This document shows, one piece after another, positions 11,279 to 23,190 of a stretch of 64,000 bases of DNA. Within the stretch, counting starts at the first letter, position 1. Each line of letters begins with the position of its first letter. The stretch is taken from positions 4,804,001 through 4,868,000 of the forward strand of contig JAHRBC010000004.1 of assembly GCA_022702545.1 (NCBI GenBank), read 5' to 3'. Under the pieces are notes generated by a model. The model was not told where the DNA came from. It was given only the letters and a program-made list of their open reading frames with translations, and made no database searches. This stretch comes from Phycomyces nitens. Lineage: Eukaryota; Mucoromycota; Mucoromycetes; Mucorales; Phycomycetaceae. The position numbers and the translations under genes are program-made.

Positions 11279-11957
11279 TGATGCATGATGTGTTTGTATG
11301 GTTGTGTATGGTAACCGAACAGGCGACAAATAAAATATATAAAAGAAAAAATGAAAGAACCAGTAAAAGACTAGCGAAACTCAACAGAAATATCCCCAAA
11401 ATGACCGGGCAAAATATAACTGCTCTTCAGAGATCAAGAGCTTAAACTCAAAAGAATAAAATAACCGTAAAATTGATTGTAAAACTGACTGATGATCTTT
11501 ATTCATTAGAAAAGAATGTCTTTTATAGACAAAGAAAATAACTAAAAGAATAACTGAAAAATGAAATAATAAAATAATAAAATGATGCCATCAAGGCCAA
11601 AGGAAAAATATAATAAAAAAAAATACTATAACATAGTAAAGAAAAGGGTAAGACAAAGAAGTAGGGGAAATAAACTAAAGAAGTACAGAATGGTGCAATC
11701 CTGCAAGAAAGTGAGAAAGGATTCACAAAGGAAATATAAAAGGAAAGAGTATAAAAAAGGAAATAATAAAATGTGATAAAATAAAATAAAGAAAAATTGA
11801 AAAGAAAGAGAAATAAAGAAACTCGGGGATCGGCCATCCTTACTTGGCTCGGACTTCTTCTTTGGACTGGTCCGGCCTCCGACCCCTCCTAGGCCTGTTC
11901 CGGGCCCTTGGTCCGGCTTCATGGTCAAAACTGAAGCTGCCCACAACACACGTGTCA
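11279..11957 (-). repeat. L3: intact LTR-like unit (679 bp)
   Basis: Starts TGATGCATG, ends CACACGTGTCA; spacer CAAT to L2 and CA to L4. Nearly identical to L7, and its sequence GAAAGAACCAGTAAAAGAC near 11351 is the uninterrupted insertion site of M6. A GC-rich block at about 11845-11925 (GGACTGGTCCGG-like) and, read on minus, a TATAAAA box and AATAAA at about 11490-11530 fit an LTR with U3, TATA and poly(A) signal. ORFs here are low complexity and not called. Confidence 0.7.
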
Positions 11958-11959
11958 CA

Positions 11960-12774
11960 TGACACGTGTTGAGTTATGGGTTGTGAAGCAACTGGTCAGA
12001 ATTGTTTGATAAATGATATTCTTGGAAGGAGTTCGGACTTCGCAAGAAAATAGAAAACGGAAAACGGAAAACAGAGACAGAACAAGAAAGACAAATGGAA
12101 AACGGACGGAACAAAGAGAAAGACAGAGGAAAACAGACGGAAGACAGAGAGAACAGAGAGAGAAACCAACAGGAATCAGGACAGAACAAGAGAAAGAGAA
12201 AAACGGATGGAAAACGGAAAACAGAACAGAAAACAGAACGGACACAACTTAGTACTCCTTCAGGACGATACTCAAATTGGTTACAGATAAGTAAAAAGAA
12301 TAAACGATCCAATGGTGATTTTATTTTGAGGACAAACTTGTCCTTATTTATACAAAAGTCCAATTCAAAGAATTTGGTATTTTCAAGAGTTACAACTGGA
12401 TCCACGGATCCTCTTGGAGTTGATCTACCAATCAACGAGTTTTGTTCAGAATAAAATGAAAAAAGAAAAGAAAGATGATCCCAAAAATATGGATCAGACT
12501 TAGACAACGACAAAATTTACATAAAAGGAAACTAAAAGAAGTGAAAGTTCAATTTAAAATAAAGAAGTCGATCGGTTTGTTTTCAAGACCAGCGGTCAGG
12601 TGATTTGGGGTCGACGAGGAAGGAAAGCAAGTGACGTGTCAAGTTCGGTAGTCACGTGACTCAAGAGTTGAAAATAAAGGGGGAAAATGATGACGTTTCA
12701 AGGTCAACGTCATCGTTCTGAGTCACATGGGCTACTTTTGGGCGTAGCTGGAAAATCCCACCACGGATGTGTCA
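11960..12774 (-). repeat. L4: LTR-like unit (815 bp)
   Basis: Starts TGACACGTGTTGAG and ends GGATGTGTCA. The first 300 bases are a purine-rich stretch with many ACGGA and ACAGA repeats, giving spurious ORFs on both strands. The T-rich core near 12313-12355 corresponds to the TATA/AATAAA core of the other units on the minus strand. It is uninterrupted. Confidence 0.65.
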
Positions 12775-13499
12775 CACATGATGCGTGTGTGTTTTGGTTG
12801 TGTGTGTATGAATAACCAAAGGTCACACTGCAAAAATGACCCCAATTTTCATATGTGAAATAAAGTAGGATTCTGAGAAATAGTGACAATAAAACCTGGG
12901 TTCTGATGAAAATTTATCTGAGCTACAGATACATGGGCACATATGGAATGAATTGTTTCCTTCGGCAGACAGAATAGTCTGTGCGTGGACAATGGTTTCT
13001 TTAGTTACCATGAACCCAGAAAACTCAATTAGGATCAATATTTCTTTACATTTCCGATTGTGATCAGTCTATTTCTATTTAAAAGACAGTGTTTTTAAAA
13101 GGTCTTTTGTCTGTCGGCAGTGTGGAGTGTCACTGCCTACCACTGTATGGCAGTTTCTATTGGATATCATATTATGTATTCTATTGATATTTCTTGATAT
13201 AATTGTCCAGAACCATTTTCTCGAGCTTCTTTAAAAGAACAATTTATGGGAAATAGTTTACGAAAAAAAAAATTATTTGATAAAAAATATTTATTTTCTA
13301 GTTGGATTGCCTAGTTATCTATTCAAAGCATGGGCTATTCATATATTAACATTATGGATTACCTTTTACAAATGCAATTGAAATGAGCAAAAACAATTTA
13401 CAGCAATTGAATATGAAATGGAAATACTACTTGGATATATAATGTGAATCTCTATACTGAAAACAAAACATTGATTAGGTTTATGTATTATGTCTTTTA

Positions 13500-13950
13500 C
13501 CATTAGAGAGAGAGAAAACTTACTTGAGGCAGATTCAGCATACTTGGTACTGAATTGAAAACAACAAAGATGTTAATAATGTATTATGAATAGAGAATAT
13601 AACAGAGAAGTTATACTTATAATACACTCGCAAAAAGTATGACTAATATTTAAATATAATATTGCAAGATCTATGAGAGTAAGATAATAGAATATGAGTG
13701 TTAGTCTACATGGGGTTATAGTGTTATTGATTATATATACCATATTATATACTGCTATGGTTCTCAGCCGTGTAAAGTGCGCAGTATCTATAATTTATAA
13801 ATGTTTAGTAAGAAAATGAATATTTGTATGGGTCAATCTTTATCTTACCAGTGAGATAAGTTGCGGTATATTTAATACTATTAGTAGTTAAGCAATGTCA
13901 TTTAGTAAAAGTAAAAGTAAAAATAAAAGGAAAAAGACTTACTTGGATAT
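13500..13950 (-). other. Third unit of M4: minus-strand splice-donor series
   Basis: Strong donors on the minus strand begin at 13942 (GTAAGT after CCAA), 13848 (GTAAGA after CACTG) and 13523 (GTAAGT after CTCAA). This is the position and orientation where M3 and M9 carry clear exon chains. Acceptors are less clear by eye, so exon limits are not given. The rest of 12826-14267 is AT-rich with no other feature seen. Confidence 0.35.
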
Positions 13951-14267
13951 TTAACTCAAAAAAAAAGAACAAATGAGTAAGCAAAGAGGAAAAGGCAAAT
14001 GGAACCGAAAGAGTGGTTTAAATTGTAAAACAAAATAAAAAATATCCTAAAAGAAAAATCATTGAGTCCAAAACCAAATCACAAAACTCATATTCATATT
14101 ACGCTTTCACAAATCATTTATAGCTATAAAAGATGAATATCGAATTCATTATTATATTCTTCATATCACTTAAAGAAATCTTTATTACTTACTGTGAACT
14201 ATATTGTATGTATATCTCTTTACTTGTATAATCCTTAATAGTATTTAACTAATTTTGCCTATAGAAA

Positions 14268-15483
14268 ATGCCTCCCAATTCTACCAGATCAAGAGCAAAT
14301 CGAGAGGCCAGTTCTTCTCAGCAGGTGACAGCTGGTCATATTGAGTGACACCAACTTGGCCCAAGCATACCTCTAAGCAACAATAGGGACCAGCAGTTCA
14401 AAGATCTTTTTGATGAGGTAAAGACTGTCTGGGTTGAAATTGCAACTGTCAACCGAAGACTTGGCATGTTGTTTGATACAAACAAAGAGACCAAGACAGC
14501 CGTTAGCAATTTGGCCAATGCTCATGCCAATAGTGAGGCTTGTATGGCATCATTTGTCCCAATTGCAATGGCTCCTGCTGTTGTATCCGAGAAATCTATC
14601 AGTGTCAGTGATACTGGTAGAATTATCCTGGTATGTTTAACTCAAATTATATATATAGACTAACCAAATTATATCCAGGGCCTCATTAAAGGCAAGATGT
14701 GGAAGAAGAACTTGGATTCAGATAACCCGGGTGTGATTGCTGAAAACAACAGCAGAAAAAGATGGAATGAGAACAAGCAGATTAATCATCCTGATAATGT
14801 CGCAATCATCAGTTACTTGAAGGAGTATATTCTTTCACAGCCTGAAGCTTCTGGGTTTTGGCCCGATATGGTGGTAAATAAGATCAAGAACAATTACAAG
14901 CATTCCCACCGTAAAGCTTGTATGACACCCAAACAAGATGAGGCCAAAAAGCAAAAAGGCCGATCTAACAGCAGGATTGCTGAGGTTTGTACAAAATGAT
15001 TGATTTAAAATATTTTCAGTTTTCTCATATTATATTACATATAGATCCTCCGGCGTCAAATTGCAACATACAAGAGCAACTGGAGGGTGATTGACGAAGA
15101 CATGGGGGATAAGCCGGGCAACGCAGCTGAGATGGCTTATCTCCATGTTCTTAAAAAAGAAGTGATGTCAGATGGGGAGTCGGAGACAGAGGAGTTGGAG
15201 TCCGATTACAAGGTGCGTGTGTTGAATGTTGCTCGGCTGAGATGGAGAAGTGATGAGGTAAATATCTAAAGTATATACTTGTAAAACAAGGATGCTAATA
15301 AAGGGAATATAGCTCAACAGACTCTTGTCAGTCATTGACCGAGTTGCAAGAGTCTGTGACTCGGCAAAATTCCAGTCCAAGGCAAAGCCAAGAATGCCAA
15401 GGAGACAAAAAACAGAGAATCTTGTTCCCATCCCCTCTCACTTGTGTTCCTCTCTCCCTTCTTGGGCATTTAGAGATGAATAA
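14268..15483 (+). pseudogene. Partner gene of M4, in-frame TGA in exon 1
   Basis: Exons are 14268-14630, 14679-14984 (306 nt), 15045-15257 and 15313-15483, all phase 0. TGA at 14346-14348 interrupts exon 1 after 26 codons; the frame is otherwise open to the TAA at 15481. Exon 2 carries M-W-K-K-N-L, WNENKQINHPDNVAIISYLK and a basic end. Exon 3 has EVMSDGESETEE and RLRWRSDE just before the donor. Exon 4 ends LPSWAFRDE. Closest to the M6 partner. An internal start downstream of the TGA, or a 42-nt intron around it, cannot be excluded. Confidence 0.75.
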
Positions 15484-15574
15484 AACATTTTCGTAAATGA
15501 CAAACGACTTATTTTTGGATTAATATAGAATATATAATGGGGTTAGATAAAAGTAAAAGTAAAAGTAAAAGGAA

Positions 15575-15610
15575 ATAAAAATAAAAATAAAAATAAAAAT
15601 AAAAATAATA
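15575..15610. repeat. (AAAAT)n microsatellite between partner and transposase genes of M4
   Basis: A run of AAAAT pentamers just beyond the transposase stop codon (15613-15615), in the convergent 3' region. Confidence 0.7.
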
Positions 15611-15612
15611 AA

Positions 15613-18600
15613 TTAATAAGAGATCTTTCTGGGAAGAGGGACTACAAGTCTTTTTCTAATATCTCCGGTTGTTTTGTACTCCATGATTGCAACAGACATT
15701 AGGATACGATGTACTGGGAGGATACACTCGAAATCAAGAGGGTAGAAGGCATCTTCAACAATCTCAATTCCCTCAAATTCTCTACTCCTGTCTGATGTAG
15801 TTTTGAACCACTTTACGAAAGCAAAGGTATGCTGACTATTGTGGACATTTTCATGGTGCAGAGAAGAAACAACAGGGCTAAATGTATGAACAAATAGGTA
15901 TTGAATCTCTCCAACATACGCGTACTCTACTCCAGTCTTGTTTTCAATAAAAATCGCTTGAATATACGATCCGCGATTCTCTTTGCCATTGATGCCCTTG
16001 AATGTCTGGCCTAAGAGATTAACTGACTTCAGCTTTTCGAACCAGTCATTCACAAAAGCCGTGCCTTGCATTGTGTCTTTGCAGCTACGGATCTCATTGT
16101 CATTATACGCAACCTGGTAGTACTCAACCAAGCAATCATATTCTTCCTTTGGAATCATTGCTTTTGATCGCTTTTGCTGCATAGTTATAGGTAATGGAAG
16201 GGGCTCATTGCCTTGGACAGGTATATGTGGATTTTCAGCTGATTCAAGGAAGTCTGGGAGCGAGAATTGAATTTGAGTGTTTTGGACAGTTATTGTTGAA
16301 TGCTTTTGATGGTCTGCATTTGTCAACTTGTACAAAATGTCGGCACAGGGAAAACTTGGTTGGTGCTTCAAAATTGTACGGACATGATCGTTCTTATAGG
16401 TCTCTTCCAGGAATTGTCTCATGTAGGTTGATTCGAACCCACTTCGCCTGTTTGTGTCTATGTTTTTTAAGATACTGTTGTACCTTTCGAAGCTAAAGAG
16501 CCAGTAACCATAGAACGGTCCAAAGTCATTGATTGTCTGGCGAAGGTGGAGGTGGAGGTGCATGTTTGGGGACAGAAGACTATGATCGTAAATCTCCTCG
16601 CATCCTTTACAGAACAGCTCAAGAGATGCGTGGCCTTGCTCGATCTCATTGTCAGAAACACTGGGCTTGGTAAGTAGACGGCATGCATTGACGAAATGCA
16701 TCCAGTTTGAGAAGTGAAGGTCTGGAATTACGCCCTTTAACGCCACTGGAGAATAAACCAGGCACCACGATTTCCACTCGTCTGCCTTCATAAATGGAAA
16801 CCCTTTTCCAATCTTCGTCTTAATCTGGGTATAATCGGCCGGCAACACCATCTTCTCCACCATCTTCTGCATGGCAACGAGACTCTTATCATTGATTACT
16901 CCATCTGCAACCCATCTCTCCATCATCCTCTTGGCAGTGCCTAAGAAAAGATTATGCATTGGATCGATGATCGTGCAGCGGACAACATCAAAGTACTGGA
17001 GACGATGCAGTTCGGACCAGCAAACACCACTGGCAACTTCAAGGCGCTGCCTCTCAGCTTGAGTGGGTGCATTTCTCCAGACCTCAGCATCCTTACGATT
17101 ATCATCTCTAGTGCGAAGGAGCCACTTTGAAGAATCAAATCCAGAATAATCAACAGAGTTCATTCCAGCTAACCGATTGAACCGACGATTGCATTTGTGG
17201 CAGGCGTTTGTACTCATATGGGACGTAAATCCACATACTTTCCTTGCAGCGGGGATGTCACAAGCGACCAGAAAGAGAGCGGCACGGACGATTGCACCAG
17301 ATGGGTATTGATGGGTCTTGATTTTGATACCCTGGTATAGCTCTTCCAATTCGTCTACAAGAGGTCTGAGATAATTGTTGATCTCTGCTGTCTTCGCTTC
17401 TCTTGGCCCTGGCATTAATCCAACAAGGATAATGTTCTCCTTCTTGAACTGGATATCTTGAGGAAGATTGTTAATGGCAAGGTATATGGCTCCACAAGAA
17501 TATGTGACTCCATCAAATGGCTGGAACCAGTCAATGTTGAGGGTCAACATTAATGAATGGTCACTGTCAACAAAGGGAATGCCATTGATATCTAATACTT
17601 CATTCCACATTGCACCGTCGTATACATCGAACATCATGTCCTTTGCCTTTGGACCACGATTCCACAAACTGATATCATCTTCAAACTCAGGGCGGCCAAA
17701 GAACAGCTCCAGTGATTTCTTGATGGAGTGAAACACGTACGTTTTCTTTGGGATCCTAGATCCAGATCCGGACTTGAACAACGGAGTTCCACACAAGGAG
17801 TTTTTTCCAAACTTGTCAAACGAGCAGCAAGAAGGAGTGGAGTCATCATTCTCATAAATGCTATGGCATTCACCACAAGCAACATACTTCTTTACACCGT
17901 TTGACAAGACGTCAAGACCAGCCAATCGTCTGAGGCCTTGAACACTCACAGGAAGACGGAATGGGTCGCAAAAGAATTCCAAGACCTTGTTCACAATTGC
18001 AATTAAGACTACGGCACCTCCGTTAACAACATATAATGATATGAAGATGGCAATTGTAGTAACAATGAATCGGTGAATGAAACCTAATTCTGAGACAGAT
18101 TCTGAAGAATAGTCTATTTAAAATGAAAATATTATTAATCCATTATTTTCGTTTCAGGACAAGTATTATATTTAATACTGTACATACCTTCATCATCAAC
18201 AATCTCATCGTCACTTGAATCATTGCCATCTGATTCATCAGAAGCAGAGCAATTGTCATCCTCATCATCAAACAAAGTGTTGTTCTCAGAAAGAGGTAAG
18301 GTTCCTTTCTGAGATTGAGTGTCAGCATTGGTGCTGTCAACCGAATCTACTAAAAAGGAATATTATTATTAAACTCAAATTAACAATCAAAAATAATGTC
18401 TTTACCATTGAGATCATAATCCATATCATTGTCAGGACTACGGATATCAATCAATTCTTCATCTTGAGCTGTATCCATAGATACAGTGTTTTCAACAGAT
18501 TGCCTGGCCTCTATAATAAATTTATTATTATCTGAAATATAAATAAATATAATTATAATCTCTTACATTTTTGTGCATTTAAAATGCTTTGTGTTTCTTC

Positions 18601-18717
18601 ATTTTTCATATGACGTTTGAAGGTCTGAATAGGTACCACGTCGTAGCCACCATGCTTCTTTTCGCAAACAGAGCATCTGCATTCTTTTGTAACTTTTGAG
18701 TTGCGGATTGGGGCCAT
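15613..18717 (-). CDS. Tnp2/CACTA-type DDE transposase of M4 (972 aa, intact)
   Basis: Minus-strand exons are 18717-18567, 18510-18406, 18349-18188 and 18113-15613, joined in phase 1 for 972 codons with no lesion. Exon 1 encodes CRCSVC followed by FKRH (Cys/His motif, residues about 12-37). Exons 2-3 are strongly acidic. Catalytic candidates are D334 (NIDWFQPF), D523 (IDPMHNLFLG) and E682 (FERYNS), with CDIPAARKVCGFTSH and NACHKCNRRF between the Asp residues. The C-terminus reads LPVHRI...LVVPLPRKISY. Start is the ATG 246 bp from the right terminus. Predicted to cut and join element ends in the nucleus, as En/Spm TnpD does. A 793-codon ORF beginning at 17994 is only part of exon 4. Confidence 0.9.
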
Positions 18718-20272
18718 TTTTAATAAAATATTTGCGTTTGGTTTAGCAGTAAAAGAGAGAAGTTCAAGGCACAGCTCATTTTATTTATTTCTGAGTTGAT
18801 AATGCTTTTTTATTTCTACACCGCCCATCAGAACCAATGAAACTGTCTAATAATTATTCAAGTACTTAATTTACAAAAACTGTCTGAATTACAATTTTAT
18901 GTTTTCTGTGTCCTGGAATTCCCAGTTGCTGTATATATGAAAATTGGGGTCATTTTTGCAGTGTCAAAGAAAATAGAAATATTCGAAACAAAAACTAACA
19001 GTTCAACTTAGCCCCAAAATACTGGCAATTATTGAATGTTCAGATAAATGAAACAAAGATTTCTTTCAAGACAGAAAATTGATCACAGAATAGATGTTGT
19101 TTATTGATTGAAAATAAGGTGTCTTTTATAGACAATCCTTTTGAATAAAAATATGAGAAAATAAAATAAGGAAAAAACCACAACATAATGAATGAGTCAT
19201 TTGTTGGGAAAAACGAGAGGATAGTAAAATAATAATAAGAGATTTGGATAAGAAGAAATAAGAAGAAAGGAAAATAGTAAAACTAGATGTGAATAGTACG
19301 GATCCGCGAATCAGAGAAGGAGAAAAGAGAAATAAAAGAGACAAGATGTTGGTTGGCGATTTCCAACGAATGACAAAAGAGGAAATGTAAGGAAGTGGTT
19401 GTTTAAATGTGATAGATGTTGACAGAAGGTTGAGGTGAGAAGGGTAAACGCAAGTTTGTACAAAGAACGAGGTAAAAACATCACTTGCGATTTTTCGTGT
19501 ACATGCGTACATGAATAAGGTTTGGTGGGAAAATGCGACAGGCTTACCGACCCTCTCAACTACCCAAGGCACCAATTTCCAATGTCACGTGCTCCGTGAT
19601 TTAGGCCAGGCTTTCCATGCCGGCCTTCCACCTTCCGACCATGCGGACCGGACCAAGCTCCTGGGCCCTTCGGTTGGACTGGCCGGACTGGTCGGACCAA
19701 GGCGAGATTCAGGGTTTTGGCGATCACCCCACCACAACCGTGTCACACATGACGCGTGTTGAGTTTGTTGTGATGTGAAAACGAGTCAGAAAATATAATA
19801 AATTAAATACCACTTGTTGACAATAACGATGGTGCGATAGAGATAGACAATAATGGGGGTAGAAACCGAAATTGGACAGCAAGAAATGGACAAGAGAAAG
19901 AAAAGGTGAAAATATGGATAGAGATATATAACTTCGCTCGGGACAGTTGAATATATTCTTGACAGCAATGGAAACAGGGAGGAAGAGATATAATAGGAGA
20001 GGGGAACTAGATAATTTCACTCAGGACAATTACTAAAGTTGACAGCAAGGTACTGGGAAGATATAGATTTGGACGGAAAAGGGAATTGGATGAAAAGAAA
20101 AATCAATCTTGGCACAGGTATGACTAGGAATTTCTATACAAGACAATTCACTAGTTCAGGGACGGAAATTAAGAGAGAGGTAACTGATAATGTTTATTGA
20201 TTGAAATTTTGGTCTCTTATATAGACTTCGTAAAATGTTACTTAGTGATAAATGGTGAATTGACACTACGGC

Positions 20273-20460
20273 GGAAAAAACGGTAGCTAACTACCGTTTT
20301 GGTAGCATTACTACCGTTTTTTCCCACCAAAAAAAACGGTAGTAAAGACTCTGTATAAGGCGATTTCGGTAGCTGTTACCGTTTTTTTAGTGCGAAAAAA
20401 AAGGGTAGTTATGAGGCAGGAATAGGCACAGCTACCGTTTTTTTATCCAACCAAAATCGT
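20273..20460. repeat. Subterminal CGGTAG/CTACCG motif array, left end of M5
   Basis: About six copies of the hexamer lie within 190 bp, alternating in orientation, e.g. ACGGTAGCTAACTACCGT at the very end. The right end has five more (about 23294-23312, 23549-23568, 23578-23584). Candidate transposase or partner binding sites that can form hairpins. Confidence 0.7.
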
Positions 20461-20705
20461 TTCTTTATATACTATAGCCTCTCTTTTATATTACTTTATA
20501 TACTAGCACCCATTCTTTTTTTACTGCCATTTATTTGAAATAATGGTTTATTTTTTATTATAATTTCGATTTATTTCAAATAATATTAAAATATATATAA
20601 TAATAATATAGAAACATACCAAAAGCAAATACTATTTAATATTATAAAACGTATATGGTACAAACCTTTTACTCAATCTATACACGATGCCAACAACATG
20701 TTGTT

Positions 20706-21010
20706 ATGACTTGGATGGCCTTTGGTCTTCATCGATTGCTATAAAAATATTGTGGTCAGAGAATGAAGCAATCAAATAAACCGAATATATTGTTTTGGGT
20801 AGCATACCAGTATATATTGTGCTTGTTAATCAGCGTGCCGAGCATCTTGTTGTGAATCACTGTCATGACTTGGAAGGCCTTTGGTCTTCATCAATTGCTA
20901 TAAAGATATTGTGGTCAGAGAATGAAGCGATCAAATAAACCAAGCATATTGTTTTGGATAGCATACCAGTATATATTGTGCTTGTTAATCGGTATACCAA
21001 GCATCTCTTG
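20706..21010. repeat. Tandem duplication inside M5, period about 159 bp
   Basis: Two copies begin ATGACTTGGA at 20706 and 20865 and share GCCTTTGGTCTTCATC, GTGGTCAGAGAATGAAGC and AGCATACCAGTATATATTG. Differences are scattered single bases. No ORF. Confidence 0.8.
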
Positions 21011-21277
21011 AATTAATGCCACTATATGAAACGTACAGATGTAAATACTAGATGCAGTAGAAGGAGAATAGAGAATGCGCAATATGATTAATTAAAGAGT
21101 GTAAACATATTATAATATTCTTACCATAGAAAATATATTGCTGTAAAGTCAGCTCATAAGATTTAAAACTAATTCGAATATAATGGTAGTTGGCAGAATG
21201 AGTACATCATTAAGAAAACAATATGCATATTCTACAGAGATTCCCAGGTGGGGAGGTGGGGAACGACAAACTTTAGT

Positions 21278-21690
21278 GTAATATAGCTGTAAAAAAATTT
21301 CACCTTTTTTTAGTGTCTGAAAAATTATGAGATGAGTGTTTCATTCCTTGATTAAAGATAGCACAGCTGAAGATGTGGTATACAAGATTCCAATCGGATG
21401 TTTATGTAATTGACAACCTTACATAAGGGAGGGTCATTTAGTTTTATTTCAAAAAAGTAGAGCAAAGAAAAGAAAAGAAATATAAACTAACCTCGGCGTA
21501 ATACAGCTATAAAAAAATTTCATTTTTTTTGGTGCTTGAAAAAGGGCGAGATGTGTGTTTCATTCCTAGATTAAAAACAACAGAGCTGAAGATGTGGTAT
21601 ACAAGATGCCAATCGGGCATTTATTAAGGTGGCAATCTTACGTGATGGAGAGTTATTCGATTTTATTTCAAAGGAGAGGACCAAAGCAAA
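21278..21690. repeat. Second tandem duplication inside M5, period about 220 bp
   Basis: Copies begin GTAATATAGCTGTAAAAAAA (21278) and GTAATACAGCTATAAAAAAA (21498), and share GCTGAAGATGTGGTATACAA and CCAATCGG. More diverged than the 159-bp pair, so probably older. Confidence 0.75.
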
Positions 21691-22312
21691 GATAAAACAG
21701 CTAAAGGAAAAGAGGAAAAGAAAAAGTGCGCTAAAACATATACTAAAAATATGAGAGAACCAATAAGAGCAGCCTAAAGAATATTAAAGACTTAGTCTGT
21801 TTCTCTTAGATGAAGGCTCATTGCTCATCCCTAGTGGTGTAAACCTATATCAAACAGTAGAAATATTATATTAATATTAAATTGAGAATAGATGAGCAAC
21901 AAAAAAGCTCTAACTTATAGTACATCTGTCATGATTGGGGATTCAACCTCGTCATCCGTTTGAAATACCTCATCTTCCGAAAGAAAAGAACTGCTTGCTC
22001 TTTCCTGCTATAACATAATAAAAATATTGTATTAATTATAATGTATATTCAAATGTTTGTTAATTAATAAACTTGCCTGGCTGTTCTCTGCTATTTTTCT
22101 CTTACAAGTCTGGTTTGCACTCTTAAAGGTGTCTTGAAGAAGATTCTTGGCACACCACATTCTTTTGCACTTGTAAATGTGGAGTGCTATTGTCCTAGCC
22201 GTGCCTCACTGGCCACAATCATTGATGACAGGTACGTTGATTTTGTCATCATTGACCAAGAAGTGTCTTTGCTGCTGTTGCTATTATTAGTCAAATAATC
22301 TCTTACCTACCC

Positions 22313-23190
22313 ATGGAAAAAGTAATTAGAGTATACTCCAAGCTTATCACGTCAAACTTGAAGGGCGGTAGAAATGCCAGTTTGCTTGTTGAGCGCTTTG
22401 CTGTTCATAGCTTTGTCAGTTCAGCAAACAGCTCTCAGAATTATCCTAGTACAAGTCAGCCGTCCACATATAATGAAGCAAGTTTCTTAGATCTTCCAGA
22501 TGGTGTAAGTGCTGCCCAGCTATGGGAGCCATTCAACTGACATGCCAGTTTGAATGATGATGACTTGGAAGGTGTCAGCAGCCCTGTTGTCAAGAATACT
22601 TTGGCAAAGTACTATGTGCGAAACAGTGGTATAGACAGTATTGAACTTGATGACCCGACGATTGTTGTTGCTTCTCGTCTTTGGAAAAATTCAACCGTAC
22701 ATTCTTCATGTATGTACCGAAGAATAAAAAACGAGACCAGACGTGGCAATCATCATGTGATGTTCACCTGTCCATACAGAAAGTGAGTATTGGTATTAGT
22801 CAAAATACAAAATAGAGATCACTCGCATTTTTTATATTTTTATCTAGCCGTCGCAATATAACTATTCAAAGCTGGTTTGTTGGCACCGTGGAATTTTATT
22901 TTGAGCATAAAGAGGTTGATGGCACACCGCACTTTCTGGCATTCGTTGAAGTGATGAAAGAGCATGGTACAGCAGCCCATGACTCATCTGTGCCAATCGT
23001 AATACGGCGGTCACACAGCTCAACTGGACAAACAACCCAGCCAAAATATGCTGTTAATGTGGATGACATTCAGCATCAAGTTGGGCTCATCCAGTACCCT
23101 CCGAGTAGTAATCAGTTCTTTATCATTGCATCATATTATGTGTTTAATGACAATCTGCATGTGACCAGGGGTAATCTTGCCACTTTATAA
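22313..23190 (+). pseudogene. Decayed gene of M5, same internal TGA as M1
   Basis: The frame is 22313-22782, intron 22783-22847, then 22848-23190. TGA at 22538-22540 falls at the same codon as in M1. Upstream, 22120-22300 encodes a plausible older exon (VECYCPSRASLATIIDD) in a different frame, so more of the gene has decayed. The C-terminal half repeats the M1 features: FYFEHKEVDG, LAFVEVMKEHG, VDDIQHQVGLIQ. Function unknown; resemblance to the C-terminal region of Tnp2-like transposases is only in general style. Confidence 0.6.

Larger units (their letters stand above)
12826..18963 (-). mobile_element. M4: full-length two-gene CACTA element (6138 bp)
   Basis: Both ends begin CACTGCAAAAATGACCCC and match for 29 bp as inverted repeats. 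The 3-bp duplication is TCA (12823-12825, 18964-18966). Contents: short-exon chain at the left, partner gene on plus, transposase gene on minus, with 129 bp between the two stop codons. The transposase looks intact; the partner has one stop codon in exon 1. Confidence 0.94.
12779..19745 (-). repeat. L5: LTR-like unit split by M4
   Basis: Pieces are 12779-12825 and 18964-19745, about 826 bp without M4. Starts TGATGCGTGTG, ends CAACCGTGTCA, and is flanked by CACA on both sides, a 4-bp target duplication. TATA and AATAAA on minus are near 19090-19130. A GC-rich block lies at 19600-19720 (GGACTGGTCGG-type), as in L3, L7 and L8. Confidence 0.7.

Noticed and set aside
11523..12513. Overlapping Phe/Leu/Ser-rich ORFs in L3 and L4 (and 49863-50177 in L7)
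   Set aside because: Low-complexity AG-rich DNA open on several frames; repeats of LTR-like units, no conserved start or domain.
14325..14366. A 42-nt intron that would remove the TGA from the M4 partner exon 1
   Set aside because: Shorter than nearly all other introns here and the donor (GTGACA) is poor; other partners have no intron there. Kept as a remark only.
15168..18535. ORFs antisense to the M4 genes, e.g. 16194-16496 plus
   Set aside because: They mirror conserved codons of the transposase and partner exons in other frames; equivalent shadows occur over every transposase gene in the window.
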